Shown: positions 20,338-29,145 of the stretch, piece by piece
Layout of the letters: every line of letters starts with the position of its first letter
Numbering within the stretch: the first letter of the stretch is position 1
DNA from: Bradyrhizobium sp. DOA9
GTDB lineage: Bacteria > Pseudomonadota > Alphaproteobacteria > Rhizobiales > Xanthobacteraceae
Assembly: GCF_000617845.2 (NCBI RefSeq)
Contig: NZ_DF820425.1
Span: forward strand, 937,690-1,001,689
Length of the DNA stretch: 64,000 bases
Direction of reading: 5' to 3'
Translations under genes and position numbers: made by a program
The notes under the pieces: generated by a model
What the model was told of the DNA's origin: nothing
What the model saw: only the letters and a program-made list of their open reading frames with translations
Database searches by the model: none

Positions 20338-20832
20338 ATGGACAAAACACGCATGATCTCCGTGGATGCCTTCGACCTCAAGATCCTGGGCGCGCTGCAG
20401 GACGACGGCCGCCTCACCAACCAGGAGCTGGCCGAGCTCGCCGGCCTCTCGGCTTCGCAATGCTCGCGGCGGCGGATGCGGCTGGAGGAGGAGAAGGTGA
20501 TCGCGGGCTACCACGCCGACCTCTCCAGCGAGGCGCTCGGCTTCGGCGTCATCGCCTTCATCCAGGTCGGGCTCGCGACCCACTCGCCGGACAATTCGAA
20601 ACGCTTCCGCGCGCTGGTGAACCGGATTGACGAGATCCAGGAGGCTTATTCGCTGACGGGCGACGCCGATTATGTGCTGAAAGCCGTGCTGCGCGACCTC
20701 AAGGGCCTCTCCCACCTCGTCAACGACGTGCTGATGCCGCACCAGAGCGTGGCGCATGTGCGATCCTCAATCGTGCTTGATAGGCTGAAGGAGAGCGCGA
20801 AGCTGCCGCTGAAGGAGATCAAGCCCGGCTGA
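20338..20832 (+). CDS. Lrp/AsnC-family transcriptional regulator
   Basis: Regulator of 164 residues. The N-terminal helix-turn-helix reads D-L-K-I-L-G-A-L-Q-D-D-G-R-L-T-N-Q-E-L-A-E-L-A-G-L-S-A-S-Q-C-S-R-R; the C-terminal RAM/effector domain carries the S-L-T-G-D-A-D-Y-V-L-K motif typical of the family. Divergence from hppD suggests it controls tyrosine breakdown, probably with an aromatic amino or keto acid as effector. The ATG at 20338 lies immediately after the palindrome; ATG 20353 is equally possible and would leave the palindrome as a promoter element rather than a ribosome-binding-site blocker. Confidence 0.88.
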   Translation: MDKTRMISVDAFDLKILGALQDDGRLTNQELAELAGLSASQCSRRRMRLEEEKVIAGYHADLSSEALGFGVIAFIQVGLATHSPDNSKRFRALVNRIDEIQEAYSLTGDADYVLKAVLRDLKGLSHLVNDVLMPHQSVAHVRSSIVLDRLKESAKLPLKEIKPG

Positions 20833-20906
20833 AATCGAGGGAAGTACGGCATTCGCCAGCGGCGCCCGATCTGCGATGATCGCAGCTCTACTTGCGGAGA
20901 TTCGAC

Positions 20907-21218
20907 ATGGCGCTCCAGCTGCGACCGAACTGCGAATATTGCGATTGCGACCTGCCGCCCGAGGCGACGAATGCGCGGATCTGCTCGTATGAATGCACGT
21001 TCTGTGCGGACTGCGTCGAGACCAGGCTGTTCAATGTCTGCCCGAATTGCGGCGGCGGCTTCGCCCCGCGCCCGATCAGGCCGGCGCAGGAATGGCGGCC
21101 GGGCGTGTGCACGGCCAAGCAGGTCCCGTCCGACAAGCGGGTGCATCTGAAGTACAGCGTGGAGGATGTCGCGGCGCATTGCGCGCGGGTCAAGGACACC
21201 CCGCCGGAGAGGCGGTAG
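20907..21218 (+). CDS. DUF1272 zinc-binding small protein
   Basis: Protein of 103 residues that starts with the DUF1272 pattern: L-R-P-N-C-E-Y-C-D-C-D-L-P-P-E-A-x-x-A-x-I-C-S-Y-E-C-T-F-C-x-x-C, then C-P-N-C-G-G-G. Eight or more cysteines in CxxC pairs suggest one or two structural zinc sites. Function unknown in the family. It follows the Lrp gene in the same direction by 74 bases and ends just before a dispersed repeat. GGAGA lies seven bases before the ATG. Confidence 0.85.
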   Translation: MALQLRPNCEYCDCDLPPEATNARICSYECTFCADCVETRLFNVCPNCGGGFAPRPIRPAQEWRPGVCTAKQVPSDKRVHLKYSVEDVAAHCARVKDTPPERR

Positions 21219-21228
21219 GCTTTCTCCA

Positions 21229-21315
21229 CGTCATTGCGAGGAGCCCTTGCGACGAAGCAATCCAGACTGCCGCCGCGGAAAGATTCTGGATTGCTTCGCT
21301 TCGCTCGCAATGACG
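21229..21315. repeat. Palindromic repeat (CGTCATTGCGAG type), copy 1
   Basis: Starts CGTCATTGCGAG and ends CTCGCAATGACG, with inner arms GAAGCAATCCAGA and TCTGGATTGCTTC. A second copy with the same ends and arms is at 54860-54947. It lies between convergent genes. Confidence 0.85.
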
Positions 21316-21334
21316 GAGGTTGTGGCGCCTTCGG

Positions 21335-22606
21335 CTATTCCGCCGCCACGATCGTCCCTTCGACCTCGCCAAATCCCACGCGATAGCCGTTGCCCTGGCA
21401 CCAGCCGCGCATGACGAGGCTGTCGCCGTCCTCCAGGAACGAACGCCTGGCGCCGCCGGGCAGCTCGACCGGCTCGGTGCCGTTCCAGCTGATCTCGAGC
21501 AAGCTGCCGCGCTGGCTCTTCTCCGGGCCGGAGATGGTGCCACTGCCGAGGAGATCGCCGACATTCATGGCGCAGCCGCTCGAGGCGTGGTGCATCAATT
21601 GCTGCACCGAGGACCAGTACATGTATTTGAAATTGGTGCGGCTGATGCTCGCGGGCGCATTGGCACCGGCGGCGCGCAAGGACACGTCGAGCTCGACGTC
21701 GTAGTTCTGCGGCCTGGTCTGCTTGAGGTAATCCAGCGGCACCGGCTGCTGCTCGGGCCCGTTCAGGCGGAACGGCTCGAGCGCCTCGCGCGTCACCACC
21801 CACGGGCTGATCGAGGTCGCGAAGGCTTTTGCCAGGAACGGGCCGAGCGGCACATACTCCCATTGCTGGATGTCGCGCGCGCTCCAGTCGTTGAGCAGCA
21901 CGAAGCCGAAGATCATCTCCTCGGCCTGGGCCTCGGTGAGCATCCCGCCCATCGGCGATTGCTGACCGATCACGACACCCATCTCCAGCTCGAAATCGAG
22001 CCGCTTGCACGGCGCAAAACTCGGCACGTCGACACTCGGCGGCTTCAGCTGCCCGCGCGGCCGCTTCACGCTGGTGCCGGAGACGACGACGGTGGAGGCG
22101 CGGCCGTTATAGGCGATCGGCATGTGCAGCCAGTTCGGCTGCAGCGCATTGTCCTTGCCGCGAAACATCACGCCGACATTGGTGGCGTGCTCCTTCGATG
22201 AATAGAAATCGGTGTAGCCGGAGACGGCGAAGGGCATGTGGAGTTTGGCATCGCGCATCGGCACCAGGGCCTGCCTGCGCAGCTCCTCATTGTCGCGCAG
22301 CTCCGGATGATCCGCGCGCAACAGCTCGCTGATGCGTGCGCGGGTCTTGGTCCAGACCTTCGGTCCCAGCGCCATGAAGGGATTGAGCGAGGCGCCGGAG
22401 AACACGCCGAGCGGGCCGACGTCGAGCCGGGAATCCTGCTCCAGCTCCCAGAGATCGAGCACGTAATTGCCGATCGCGACGCCAACCCGCGGCGTCGGAT
22501 TGGAAGCGGTCGAGAACACGCCATAGGGCAGGTTCTGGATCGGGAAGTCGGACGAAGCATCGACCTCGATGAAGGAGCGGAGGCTGGGGTCGTTGGGGTG
22601 GGGCAT
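21335..22606 (-). CDS. fahA: Fumarylacetoacetase
   Basis: Enzyme of 423 residues that splits fumarylacetoacetate to fumarate and acetoacetate, the last step of tyrosine breakdown. Family motifs: S-G-Y-T-D-F-Y-S-S-K-E-H-A-T-N-V-G (catalytic region), F-E-L-E-M-G-V-V-I-G (metal ligands), L-N-D-W-S-A-R-D-I-Q-Q-W-E and G-D-L-L-G-S-G-T-I-S-G. The N-terminal SH3-like domain is present, so this is the full eukaryote-like form. Note that no maleylacetoacetate isomerase gene is in the window. It is separated from hmgA by a repeat-filled gap. ATG 22606 follows GGGAA. Confidence 0.96.
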   Translation of the reverse strand: MPHPNDPSLRSFIEVDASSDFPIQNLPYGVFSTASNPTPRVGVAIGNYVLDLWELEQDSRLDVGPLGVFSGASLNPFMALGPKVWTKTRARISELLRADHPELRDNEELRRQALVPMRDAKLHMPFAVSGYTDFYSSKEHATNVGVMFRGKDNALQPNWLHMPIAYNGRASTVVVSGTSVKRPRGQLKPPSVDVPSFAPCKRLDFELEMGVVIGQQSPMGGMLTEAQAEEMIFGFVLLNDWSARDIQQWEYVPLGPFLAKAFATSISPWVVTREALEPFRLNGPEQQPVPLDYLKQTRPQNYDVELDVSLRAAGANAPASISRTNFKYMYWSSVQQLMHHASSGCAMNVGDLLGSGTISGPEKSQRGSLLEISWNGTEPVELPGGARRSFLEDGDSLVMRGWCQGNGYRVGFGEVEGTIVAAE

Positions 22607-22637
22607 TGGTTTCCCGTGGCACGGCGGTGACGGTGTC

Positions 22638-22808
22638 ACCCTCCCCTGGAGGGGGAGGGTCGGCTCATATCAAGCGCAGCGAAATATGAGACGGGGTGCG
22701 GTGATCTCTCAACACGGGCAGTGTTCGTTGCGGAGAGACCGTCACCCCACCCCGCTACGCATTCCGCTTCGCTGCATGCGTAGCGACCCTCCCCCTCCAG
22801 GGGAGGGT
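22638..22808. repeat. Palindromic intergenic repeat (ACCCTCCCCT type)
   Basis: Outer arms ACCCTCCCCTGGAGGGGGAG (22638 on) and the reverse complement ending at 22808, with further paired words inside. It fills the gap between fahA and hmgA. A shorter fragment of the same family is at 58062-58085. Confidence 0.8.
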
Positions 22809-22816
22809 AAGAGGCA

Positions 22817-24163
22817 TCACGGCTTGTTCGGATCGAACCTCTTCTCGAGGCCCTTCCAGCAATCGGCATAATCGTCCTGCAGCGTCGAGGACTCCGCGGC
22901 ATGCGCGGTGACGCGCTGCGGATAGCGGGTCTCGAACATGAAGGCCATGGTGCCGGTCAGCTTCACCGGCTTCAATTCGCCGTTGCTGGCGTGCTCGAAG
23001 GCGTCGCGATCCGGGCCGTGCGGCAGCATGCAATTGTGCAAGGAGATGCCGCCGGGGACGAAGCCTTGCGGCTTGGCATCGTAGACGCCGTAGATCAGGC
23101 CCATGAACTCGCTCATGATGTTCATGTGATACCAGGGCGGACGGAAGGTGTTTTCGGCGACCATCCAGCGCTCGGGGAAGATCACGAAATCGATGTTCGC
23201 CGTGCCTGCCGTCTCCGATGGCGAGGTCAGCACCGTGAAGATCGAGGGATCGGGATGGTCGAAGCCGATCGCGCCGACGGGGGAGAAGGTACGCAGATCA
23301 TACTTGTAGGGCGCGTAATTGCCGTGCCAGGCGACGACGTCGATCGGCGAATGCGGCAACGTGGTCTTGAACAGCGAGCCACCCCATTTCACGTAGAGCT
23401 CGGTCGGCGTGTCCTTGTCCTCGTAGCTTGCGACCGGCGTCAGGAAGTCGCGCGCATTGGCGAGGCAATTGGCGCCGATCGGCCCGCGCTCCGGCAGGGT
23501 GAAGGCGCCGCCGTAATTCTCGCAGAGATAGCCGCGCGCCGGACCGTTCGGAATCTCGACGCGGAACTTGACGCCGCGCGGGATCACCACGATCTCGCCG
23601 GGCTCGGCATCGATGCGGCCGAACTCGGTGACAAGGCGCAGATTGCCCTGCTGGAGCACGAACATCAGCTCGCCGTCGGCATCGTAGAAATGCTGGTCCA
23701 CCATCGATTTGGTGATGAGGTAGACATGCGCGGCCATGCCGGCCTGCGTGTTGACGTCGCCCGCCGTCGTCATGGTCTGCACGCCCTGGACGAAGGTGAC
23801 CTCCTCCTTCGGCAGCGGCGTCGGGTCCCAGCGCAGCTGCGCGATCGGCAGGTCGTATTCATGGCACGGCGCCGACCGCCACAGGCCGGCATCGACCTTC
23901 TCGAAGCGGCCGGAATGCTTCACGGAAGGGCGGATGCGGTAGAGCCAGGAGCGCTCATTGCTGCCGCGCGGCGCGGTGAAGGGCGAGCCGGAGAGCTGCT
24001 CGGCATAGAGCCCGTAGGCGCAGCGCTGCGGCGAGTTGCGCCCGATCGGCAGCGCGCCCGGCAGCGCCTCGGTCTCGAAAGAATTGCCGAAGCCGGACAT
24101 GTAGCCCGGCGTCACCTGGGCCGAGCTGCGGATGATCTGGTCAGGCGAGGTATTGATGTTCAT
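22817..24163 (-). CDS. hmgA: Homogentisate 1,2-dioxygenase
   Basis: Ring-cleaving dioxygenase of 448 residues converting homogentisate to maleylacetoacetate. N-terminal [13 protein letters not shown]; iron ligands His346, Glu352 ([13 protein letters not shown]) and His382 (L-P-H-G-P-D). GGAGGA before the ATG at 24163 fixes the start. It starts two bases after the stop of the upstream MBL-fold gene, so translation is coupled, and it is the last gene of a four-gene minus-strand unit (flavin hydroxylase, DUF2783, MBL, hmgA) that a MarR-type regulator probably controls. Confidence 0.97.
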   Translation of the reverse strand: MNINTSPDQIIRSSAQVTPGYMSGFGNSFETEALPGALPIGRNSPQRCAYGLYAEQLSGSPFTAPRGSNERSWLYRIRPSVKHSGRFEKVDAGLWRSAPCHEYDLPIAQLRWDPTPLPKEEVTFVQGVQTMTTAGDVNTQAGMAAHVYLITKSMVDQHFYDADGELMFVLQQGNLRLVTEFGRIDAEPGEIVVIPRGVKFRVEIPNGPARGYLCENYGGAFTLPERGPIGANCLANARDFLTPVASYEDKDTPTELYVKWGGSLFKTTLPHSPIDVVAWHGNYAPYKYDLRTFSPVGAIGFDHPDPSIFTVLTSPSETAGTANIDFVIFPERWMVAENTFRPPWYHMNIMSEFMGLIYGVYDAKPQGFVPGGISLHNCMLPHGPDRDAFEHASNGELKPVKLTGTMAFMFETRYPQRVTAHAAESSTLQDDYADCWKGLEKRFDPNKP

Positions 24164-24165
24164 GA

Positions 24166-25122
24166 CTATCCTCCTCCTTGCAGGGCGGCCCACATTTCCT
24201 GATCGCGCTTGTCGGTCCAGATCACGGGGTCGTCGATACCCGATGCTTCGTCGTAAGCGCGCGACACGTTGAACGGCAGGCAGTGCTCGTAGATGGCAAA
24301 GCTCGAGAATTTCGGATCCATCACCTCGCGCGTCGCCGCCATGGATTCCTTCAAGCTGCGTCCCCTGGCGACCGAGATCTCGGCGGCGCCATAGAGCGAG
24401 GTGACGAAGTCGCGCGTCATAGCGATGGCTTCGCGCACCGTGGCGGTGCCCTTCAGCGCATCGCCGCGGCCCGGCGCGATCGCCTTCGGATTGAAGTTGC
24501 GGATCTCGTTCAGCGTCATCGGCCATTCGCGCAAATGCGCATCGCCGCAATAGCAGGCGGAGTGATATTCGATGAGGTCGCCGGAGAACATCACTTCCGC
24601 ATCGGGGACCCAGGCGACGATATCGCCCGAAGTATGGCCGGCACCGAGCTGCATCAGCCGCACCTCGCGCTTGCCGAGATAGATCGTCATCTCGCCTTCG
24701 AAAGTCAGCGTCGGCCAGGTCAGGCCGGGAATGCTCTGCGCGTCCTGGAACAGCCGCGGAAAGCGGCCGTATTCGGAATCCCAATCCTGCTGGCCGCGCT
24801 CGGCGATCAGCCGGTGAGTCTCCTGCGAGGCGACGATGCCTTGCGCATGATAGGCGGAGGCGCCCAGCACCCGCACGGCGTGATAGTGCGACAGCACGAC
24901 ATATTTGATCGGCTTGTCGGTGACAGTGCGGACGCGCTCGATCACCTTGTTCGCCATCGCCGGCGTTGCCTGCGCGTCGAACACGAGGCAACCATCGTCG
25001 CCGACGATCACGGCCGTGTTGGGATCGCCCTCGGCGGTGAAGGCATAGAGATCCGTGCCGATCTCGGAAAAGGTGACCTTTTTCTCGGAGAGATCGCCGG
25101 TGGATGCGAAGTTCTTCGCCAT
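24166..25122 (-). CDS. MBL-fold metallo-hydrolase with atypical metal motif
   Basis: Metallo-beta-lactamase-fold protein of 318 residues. It has the later metal motifs G-H-T-S-G-D and F-S-G-D-L-I-E, but the first motif reads S-H-Y-H-A-V-R instead of HxHxDH, so the Asp and the last His are missing. One zinc site is therefore altered. It sits between the DUF2783 gene and hmgA in an apparent operon for aromatic breakdown, so a hydrolytic or protective role in homogentisate metabolism is possible, but no reaction can be named. ATG 25122 follows AAGGA; a TTG codon precedes it directly. Confidence 0.85.
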   Translation of the reverse strand: MAKNFASTGDLSEKKVTFSEIGTDLYAFTAEGDPNTAVIVGDDGCLVFDAQATPAMANKVIERVRTVTDKPIKYVVLSHYHAVRVLGASAYHAQGIVASQETHRLIAERGQQDWDSEYGRFPRLFQDAQSIPGLTWPTLTFEGEMTIYLGKREVRLMQLGAGHTSGDIVAWVPDAEVMFSGDLIEYHSACYCGDAHLREWPMTLNEIRNFNPKAIAPGRGDALKGTATVREAIAMTRDFVTSLYGAAEISVARGRSLKESMAATREVMDPKFSSFAIYEHCLPFNVSRAYDEASGIDDPVIWTDKRDQEMWAALQGGG

Positions 25123-25140
25123 CAATTCGTCCTTACCAGG

Positions 25141-25365
25141 TTATTGTTGCTGCTGTTGTTGTTGCTGACCGTCGATCATGCGACGCTTGGCGAGCCCGAT
25201 CGCCTCGCGCAGCACGTCGATGTCGCCGATATGGTTGGCGAGGATCAGCACCAGCGCCGCGTCGAAATCGGCGCTCTGCTCCTCGGTCAGGCCGCGATGC
25301 GCCTCGACGATGGCGCGGAAGGCGTCGTCGGGGCGCGCGAAGTTCGAGCTGGTGGAGAGCGGCAT
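25141..25365 (-). CDS. DUF2783 small protein, possible hydroxylase coupling partner
   Basis: Protein of 74 residues matching DUF2783 (A-H-R-G-L-T-E-E-Q-S-A-D-F-D-A-A-L-V-L-I-L-A-N-H-I-G-D). It ends in eight consecutive glutamines encoded by mixed CAG/CAA codons. It begins eight bases after a flavin monooxygenase gene. Pseudomonas putida 3-hydroxyphenylacetate 6-hydroxylase (MhaAB) needs a flavoprotein plus a very small coupling protein, and the arrangement here is the same, so this could be the MhaB-type partner. That is inference from size and context. GAGG lies six bases before the ATG. Confidence 0.75.
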   Translation of the reverse strand: MPLSTSSNFARPDDAFRAIVEAHRGLTEEQSADFDAALVLILANHIGDIDVLREAIGLAKRRMIDGQQQQQQQQ

Positions 25366-25373
25366 GCGGAACC

Positions 25374-26990
25374 TCAATTCAGCCCTTCGGCCCGGGACAA
25401 CGCCGCCGCGATTGCCTCGCGCGTCGGATGGCGGAAGCGCGCCGCGACGTAACCATCGGGCCTCAGCAGATAGGCTGCGCCCGGCGCCGCATCGTAGCGC
25501 CTGGCGACGAGGCCGGAGCGATCGTCCAGTCCGTCCTCTCCGCCGATGCGGATAGTCTTGACGCCGTCGGGCGCATCAAGCGCCGCGCCATTGCTGAACG
25601 ACAGCACAGTGAAGTCTGTTCCGCCCTTGCGGAAGGCATCCGTCAGATAGCCCCGCTCGGCAATTGGCGCATCGAGCATGGAACAGCCGGGACGAGGCCC
25701 ACCGGCCCAGGTCTCGGCATCGGGCGACGACAGCGGCGTATCGTAGCTGCACGGCACCGACAGCCGGCCGCCATTGACCATGCGCTTGCCGAACTCGGTC
25801 TCCTTGGCGAGCGACAGCACCGCCTTGCGCAGCCGCGCCTCCTGGTGCGAGTTCGGCGCCATGAAGTCGGTCGAGCGGGTGGATTCGCGAATGTTCTCGT
25901 CGGCCGCCATGCTGCGCTCGAGATGGTAGCTCTCCAGCAGGCTCGCAGGCGATTTGCCGCGCAGCACGCGATCGAGCTTCCAGGACAGATTCTCGGCGTC
26001 TTCGAGTCCCGAGTTCGCGCCACGCGCGCCGAACGGCGAGACCTGATGCGCGGAATCGCCGGCGAAGATCACGCGGCCATGGATGAAGCGGTCCATCCGC
26101 CGGCACTGGAACTTGTAGAGCGAAATCCACTCGAACTCGAACTTTTCGTGGCCGAGCATGCGCGCGATCCGCGGCCGCACGTTTTCCGGCTTCTTCTCGA
26201 CGACCGGATCGGCATAGCGGTTGAGCTGGAGGTCGATGCGCCAGACGTCGTCGGGCTGCCGGTGCAAGAGCGCCGAACGCCCGGCATGGAACGGCGGATC
26301 GAACCAGAACCAGCGCTCGGTCGGAAATTCCGCGGTCATCTTGACGTCCGCGATCAGGAACTGGTCCTCGAACACCTGGCCGGCGAATTCCGCGCCCACC
26401 ATCTGCCGCAGCGAGGAGCGCGCGCCGTCGCAGGCAATGACATATTGCGCATTGAGGCGATAGGCGCCCTCGGGCGTCTCGATCGTCAGCAGCGCGGAAT
26501 CGTTGCGCTGCTCGAGCGCCGTCACCTTGTTGCGCCAGCGCAGGTCGACCTCCGGAAGCTCGTTGATGCGATCGACCAGGTAGGCCTCGGCGTAATATTG
26601 CTGGAGATTGATGAAGGCCGGCCGCTTGTGGCCGTCTTCCGGCAGGAGATTGAACTGGTAGAGCTGGGACTCGCCATGGAATATCCGCCCCACACTCCAC
26701 ACCACGCCCTTCTCGACCATGCGGTCGCCGACGCCGAGCCGGTCCCAATATTCCAGCGAGCGTTTCGAGAAGCAGATCGCGCGCGAGCCCTCGCCGATGC
26801 GGTCGGCATCATCCAGCAGCACGACGCGCTGGCCGCGCTGGGCAAGATCGATCGCGAGCGACAGCCCGACTGGGCCCGCGCCGACGATCACGACCGGATG
26901 CTCGGCCACGGACTGGCCGGGACGGTCCTGGTCGGGGTGACGGCGATAGCCGAACTGGGTTTTGGCCTGCTGCGTATTGGCCGGCGCCAT
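25374..26990 (-). CDS. FAD-dependent aromatic hydroxylase (MhpA/MhaA-like)
   Basis: Class A flavoprotein monooxygenase of 538 residues. Motifs: V-V-I-V-G-A-G-P-V-G-L (FAD dinucleotide fold, about 33-43), C-D-G-A-R-S (NADPH/FAD DG motif) and F-A-G-D-S-A-H-Q-V-S-P-F-G-A-R-G (second FAD motif), plus the C-terminal thioredoxin-like domain of phenol-hydroxylase-type enzymes. First gene of a unit with DUF2783, MBL and hmgA, so ring hydroxylation to homogentisate (for example of 3-hydroxyphenylacetate) is the best guess; 3-(3-hydroxyphenyl)propionate is an alternative substrate. A 20-base palindrome lies 43 bases upstream. Confidence 0.85.
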   Translation of the reverse strand: MAPANTQQAKTQFGYRRHPDQDRPGQSVAEHPVVIVGAGPVGLSLAIDLAQRGQRVVLLDDADRIGEGSRAICFSKRSLEYWDRLGVGDRMVEKGVVWSVGRIFHGESQLYQFNLLPEDGHKRPAFINLQQYYAEAYLVDRINELPEVDLRWRNKVTALEQRNDSALLTIETPEGAYRLNAQYVIACDGARSSLRQMVGAEFAGQVFEDQFLIADVKMTAEFPTERWFWFDPPFHAGRSALLHRQPDDVWRIDLQLNRYADPVVEKKPENVRPRIARMLGHEKFEFEWISLYKFQCRRMDRFIHGRVIFAGDSAHQVSPFGARGANSGLEDAENLSWKLDRVLRGKSPASLLESYHLERSMAADENIRESTRSTDFMAPNSHQEARLRKAVLSLAKETEFGKRMVNGGRLSVPCSYDTPLSSPDAETWAGGPRPGCSMLDAPIAERGYLTDAFRKGGTDFTVLSFSNGAALDAPDGVKTIRIGGEDGLDDRSGLVARRYDAAPGAAYLLRPDGYVAARFRHPTREAIAAALSRAEGLN

Positions 26991-27032
26991 ACACGAACCT
27001 CGGCTCTGGTCAGGAGAGGACTGATCTGCTAG

Positions 27033-27052
27033 ATAGTCTCACGTGCAACTAT
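27033..27052. promoter_or_regulatory. Candidate MarR operator
   Basis: ATAGTCTCACGTGCAACTAT is a 20-base near-perfect palindrome centred on CACGTG (two mismatched pairs). It lies between the divergent flavin hydroxylase and MarR genes, where a MarR dimer would be expected to bind. Confidence 0.55.
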
Positions 27053-27157
27053 TTTGGACCGGAGCCGGCCGGCCGTCAACTGGAATTCGGAGCGCGCTCC
27101 TTGGCGAGGACATCCAGCGACATCGCGCTGAAGACGCGCGAGACCAACGAGGCTTCA

Positions 27158-27643
27158 GTGCGGCCAAAGGCACGGCTCGACCTGTTCAAGTTCGTGCCGT
27201 TCCGCCTCAACCGGCTCGCGGCGGAGGTCAGTGCCGCGCTGTCGGTCGAATATCAGGAACGCCATGGCCTCGACATTCCGGCCTGGCGCGTCGTCGCCAC
27301 GCTCGGCTTCCGCAATGATGCCTGCAGCGCACAGTACATCGCGCAGTGCACCCGCACGCACAAATCCACCATCAGCCGCGCGGTGACGACGCTGCTCAAC
27401 GAAGGCCTGATCGAGCGGGTGGAGAACGAGGCCGACCGCCGCGAATTCCGCCTGCAACTGACCAGGAAGGGCCGCGCGCTCTACGAGCAGTTGTTCCCGC
27501 AATTGCTGCGGCGCGAGGACGAGATCCTCGCCTGCCTCTCGGCGCAGGAGCGCAAGCAGCTCTCAGTGCTGCTCGGCAAGATCGAGCAGAGCCTCGATCT
27601 GATCCAGACCAGCGAAGAGGCGGATGCGAAGCAGGCGTATTAG
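27158..27643 (+). CDS. MarR-family transcriptional regulator
   Basis: Regulator of 161 residues with the winged helix of MarR: W-R-V-V-A-T-L-G-F, S-A-Q-Y-I-A-Q-C-T-R-T-H-K-S-T-I-S-R-A-V-T-T-L, and the wing N-E-G-L-I-E-R-V-E-N-E-A-D-R-R-E. Divergent from the hydroxylase-hmgA unit, which it most likely represses until an aromatic acid is bound. GTG 27158 is preferred because GAGG lies six bases before it; TTG 27101 extends the frame by 19 residues with no ribosome-binding site. Confidence 0.87.
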   Translation: MRPKARLDLFKFVPFRLNRLAAEVSAALSVEYQERHGLDIPAWRVVATLGFRNDACSAQYIAQCTRTHKSTISRAVTTLLNEGLIERVENEADRREFRLQLTRKGRALYEQLFPQLLRREDEILACLSAQERKQLSVLLGKIEQSLDLIQTSEEADAKQAY

Positions 27644-27730
27644 CTTGATCGCCCGCGCGTGGTGTCGATCCCGTCGTCCTGCAGGCAATCGCATATGGAT
27701 TTCGCGGGGATTGTCCGCGGGTTTGCTCCG

Positions 27731-27875
27731 CCTCTCCCGCTTGCGGGGCAGGCCGACGCGCTCGCAGAGCGCGGCGGGTGAGGGCTCTTGCGATCCGGGG
27801 ACAGCATCCGCATTTCTCGACAATCCCGCCGCGGAAACACCCTCTCCCCGGCCCTCCCCCGCAAGCGGGGGAGGG
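27731..27875. repeat. Palindromic intergenic repeat with GC-rich hairpin
   Basis: In the 334-base gap between the MarR and lactonase-like genes. The right end is a perfect hairpin, 11-bp arms CCCTCCCCCGC (27852-27862) and GCGGGGGAGGG (27865-27875) around AA; the left end has CCTCTCCCGCTTGCGGGG (27731-27748). No gene is supported in the gap. Confidence 0.7.
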
Positions 27876-27977
27876 AGCCCAGTGCCGATGCCGCCGCACC
27901 GTGCGCACCATATGCGAAAGCCCTGCGTCATTCTGAGAGAATGACGGGGATGAATCGAGCTTGCTTTGTGTTCGCCG

Positions 27978-28784
27978 TCACGTCGCAAACGATCGCGACG
28001 GCGGCAGGTGCAGCGACCAGACATCGACCTTGTCGCTGGCGCGCGGATAGATTTCCGTCACGATCGGATCGTGGCCGGGGATGAACCTGTCGGGATGGCC
28101 GGCGAGGCGCTCGATCGTCTCCCAGCCGGCCGCCATGTCGCCGACATTGTAGACGATCGGAAACGGGCTCTTGCGCTGGAGATTGGCGTAGTAATGCGCG
28201 GCATCGGAGGCCAGCACCACCGGCCCGCGTGCGGTCTCGACCTTGACCACCTGCAAGCCGTCGGAATGGCCGCCGACGCGGTGCACGGTGACGCCGGGCG
28301 CGATTTCCCCATCGCCTGAATAGAAGGTGACACGCTCGCCATAGACATGGCGCACCATCAGCGTGACATGCTCGACCGAGAACGGGTGGCGCAACAGGCC
28401 GTTGCACATGCAGCGGCCGGTCGCGTAGGCCATCTCGCGCTCCTGGAGATGGAAGCGCGCATTGGCAAAGCGGTCGAGGTTGCCGGCGTGGTCGTAATGC
28501 AGATGCGTCACGATGACGTCGCGAATGGCCGACGCTGCGACGCCGAAACGCTCCAGCGCATCGACCGGATTGAGCGTGAGCTTGCGCGCCCGCGCGCTCG
28601 CCTCCTCGGCGTTGAAGCCGGTATCGACCAGAATGTCGCGGCCGTGGCCCCGAATCAACCAGACGAAATAATCGAGGTCCTGCGCCGCGCTGTCATGCGG
28701 GTCGGGCACCAGGAAGTTCATGTGGGGGGTGCGCGGCGACATCGTCGCATAGCGCAGGGCGTAGATCTCGTAGACGTTTCCCAT
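27978..28784 (-). CDS. MBL-fold N-acyl homoserine lactonase family protein
   Basis: Metallo-beta-lactamase-fold protein of 268 residues with the full metal motif T-H-L-H-Y-D-H-A-G-N, D-T-G-F upstream, the third-metal-ligand region (G-G-H-S-D-G) and A-S-D-A-A-H-Y. This is the AttM/AiiA-type lactonase pattern, so opening of acyl-homoserine lactones or related lactones is expected; many family members act on other esters. The tyrosine that helps catalysis in AiiA may correspond to A-H-Y-Y. ATG 28784 is chosen because M-G-N-V-Y-E-I-Y-A-L-R-Y matches the usual N-terminus. Stands alone, flanked by repeats on its 3' side. Confidence 0.8.
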   Translation of the reverse strand: MGNVYEIYALRYATMSPRTPHMNFLVPDPHDSAAQDLDYFVWLIRGHGRDILVDTGFNAEEASARARKLTLNPVDALERFGVAASAIRDVIVTHLHYDHAGNLDRFANARFHLQEREMAYATGRCMCNGLLRHPFSVEHVTLMVRHVYGERVTFYSGDGEIAPGVTVHRVGGHSDGLQVVKVETARGPVVLASDAAHYYANLQRKSPFPIVYNVGDMAAGWETIERLAGHPDRFIPGHDPIVTEIYPRASDKVDVWSLHLPPSRSFAT

Positions 28785-28891
28785 GGGCCTGCTTTTTTTC
28801 GCGTTGGATCTTCTGGAACGATCGTGCACACCAAGCCATCGCCGGCAGGAAAGGTCAAACGTGGGGCGTTGCAGCGGAGGCGGGGCTGCAA

Positions 28892-28907
28892 TGTGAGATC
28901 AATCACG
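28892..28907. promoter_or_regulatory. CRP-type site before the caspase-like operon
   Basis: TGTGAGATCAATCACG fits TGTGA-N6-TCAC(A/G). It lies in the 361-base gap between the lactonase-like gene and the caspase-like gene, about 240 bases upstream of the latter. The rest of the gap shows no gene. Confidence 0.45.
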
Positions 28908-29145
28908 TCTTGATCGCCATGGTTGTCTTAACGTCCGCCGATAGCATCGAGGTACCGAGGACTGTCATGACAACCCGTCTATTTTCGCGCGCGGCACGCC
29001 ATCCGTTGCGGTCAATCATCGGATTAAGGTCGCATCTCCAAGTGGTTGACGCCCCCCGTCCCCGGTTTGATAATGAGGTAAGCGTAAGTTAAGGTCGCCG
29101 CGGCGCAAGCTGGAACGGCGCCTTTTTGGCTGGACCGCGCTGATT

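Noticed and set aside
24166..24991. N-terminal extension of HmgA by about 276 codons
   Set aside because: The extension overlaps the MBL-fold gene in another frame, and GGAGGA before ATG 24163 gives a normal-length HmgA.
27788..28084. Short plus-strand frames in the gap after the MarR gene
   Set aside because: They run through the palindromic repeat and into the 3' end of the lactonase-like gene.
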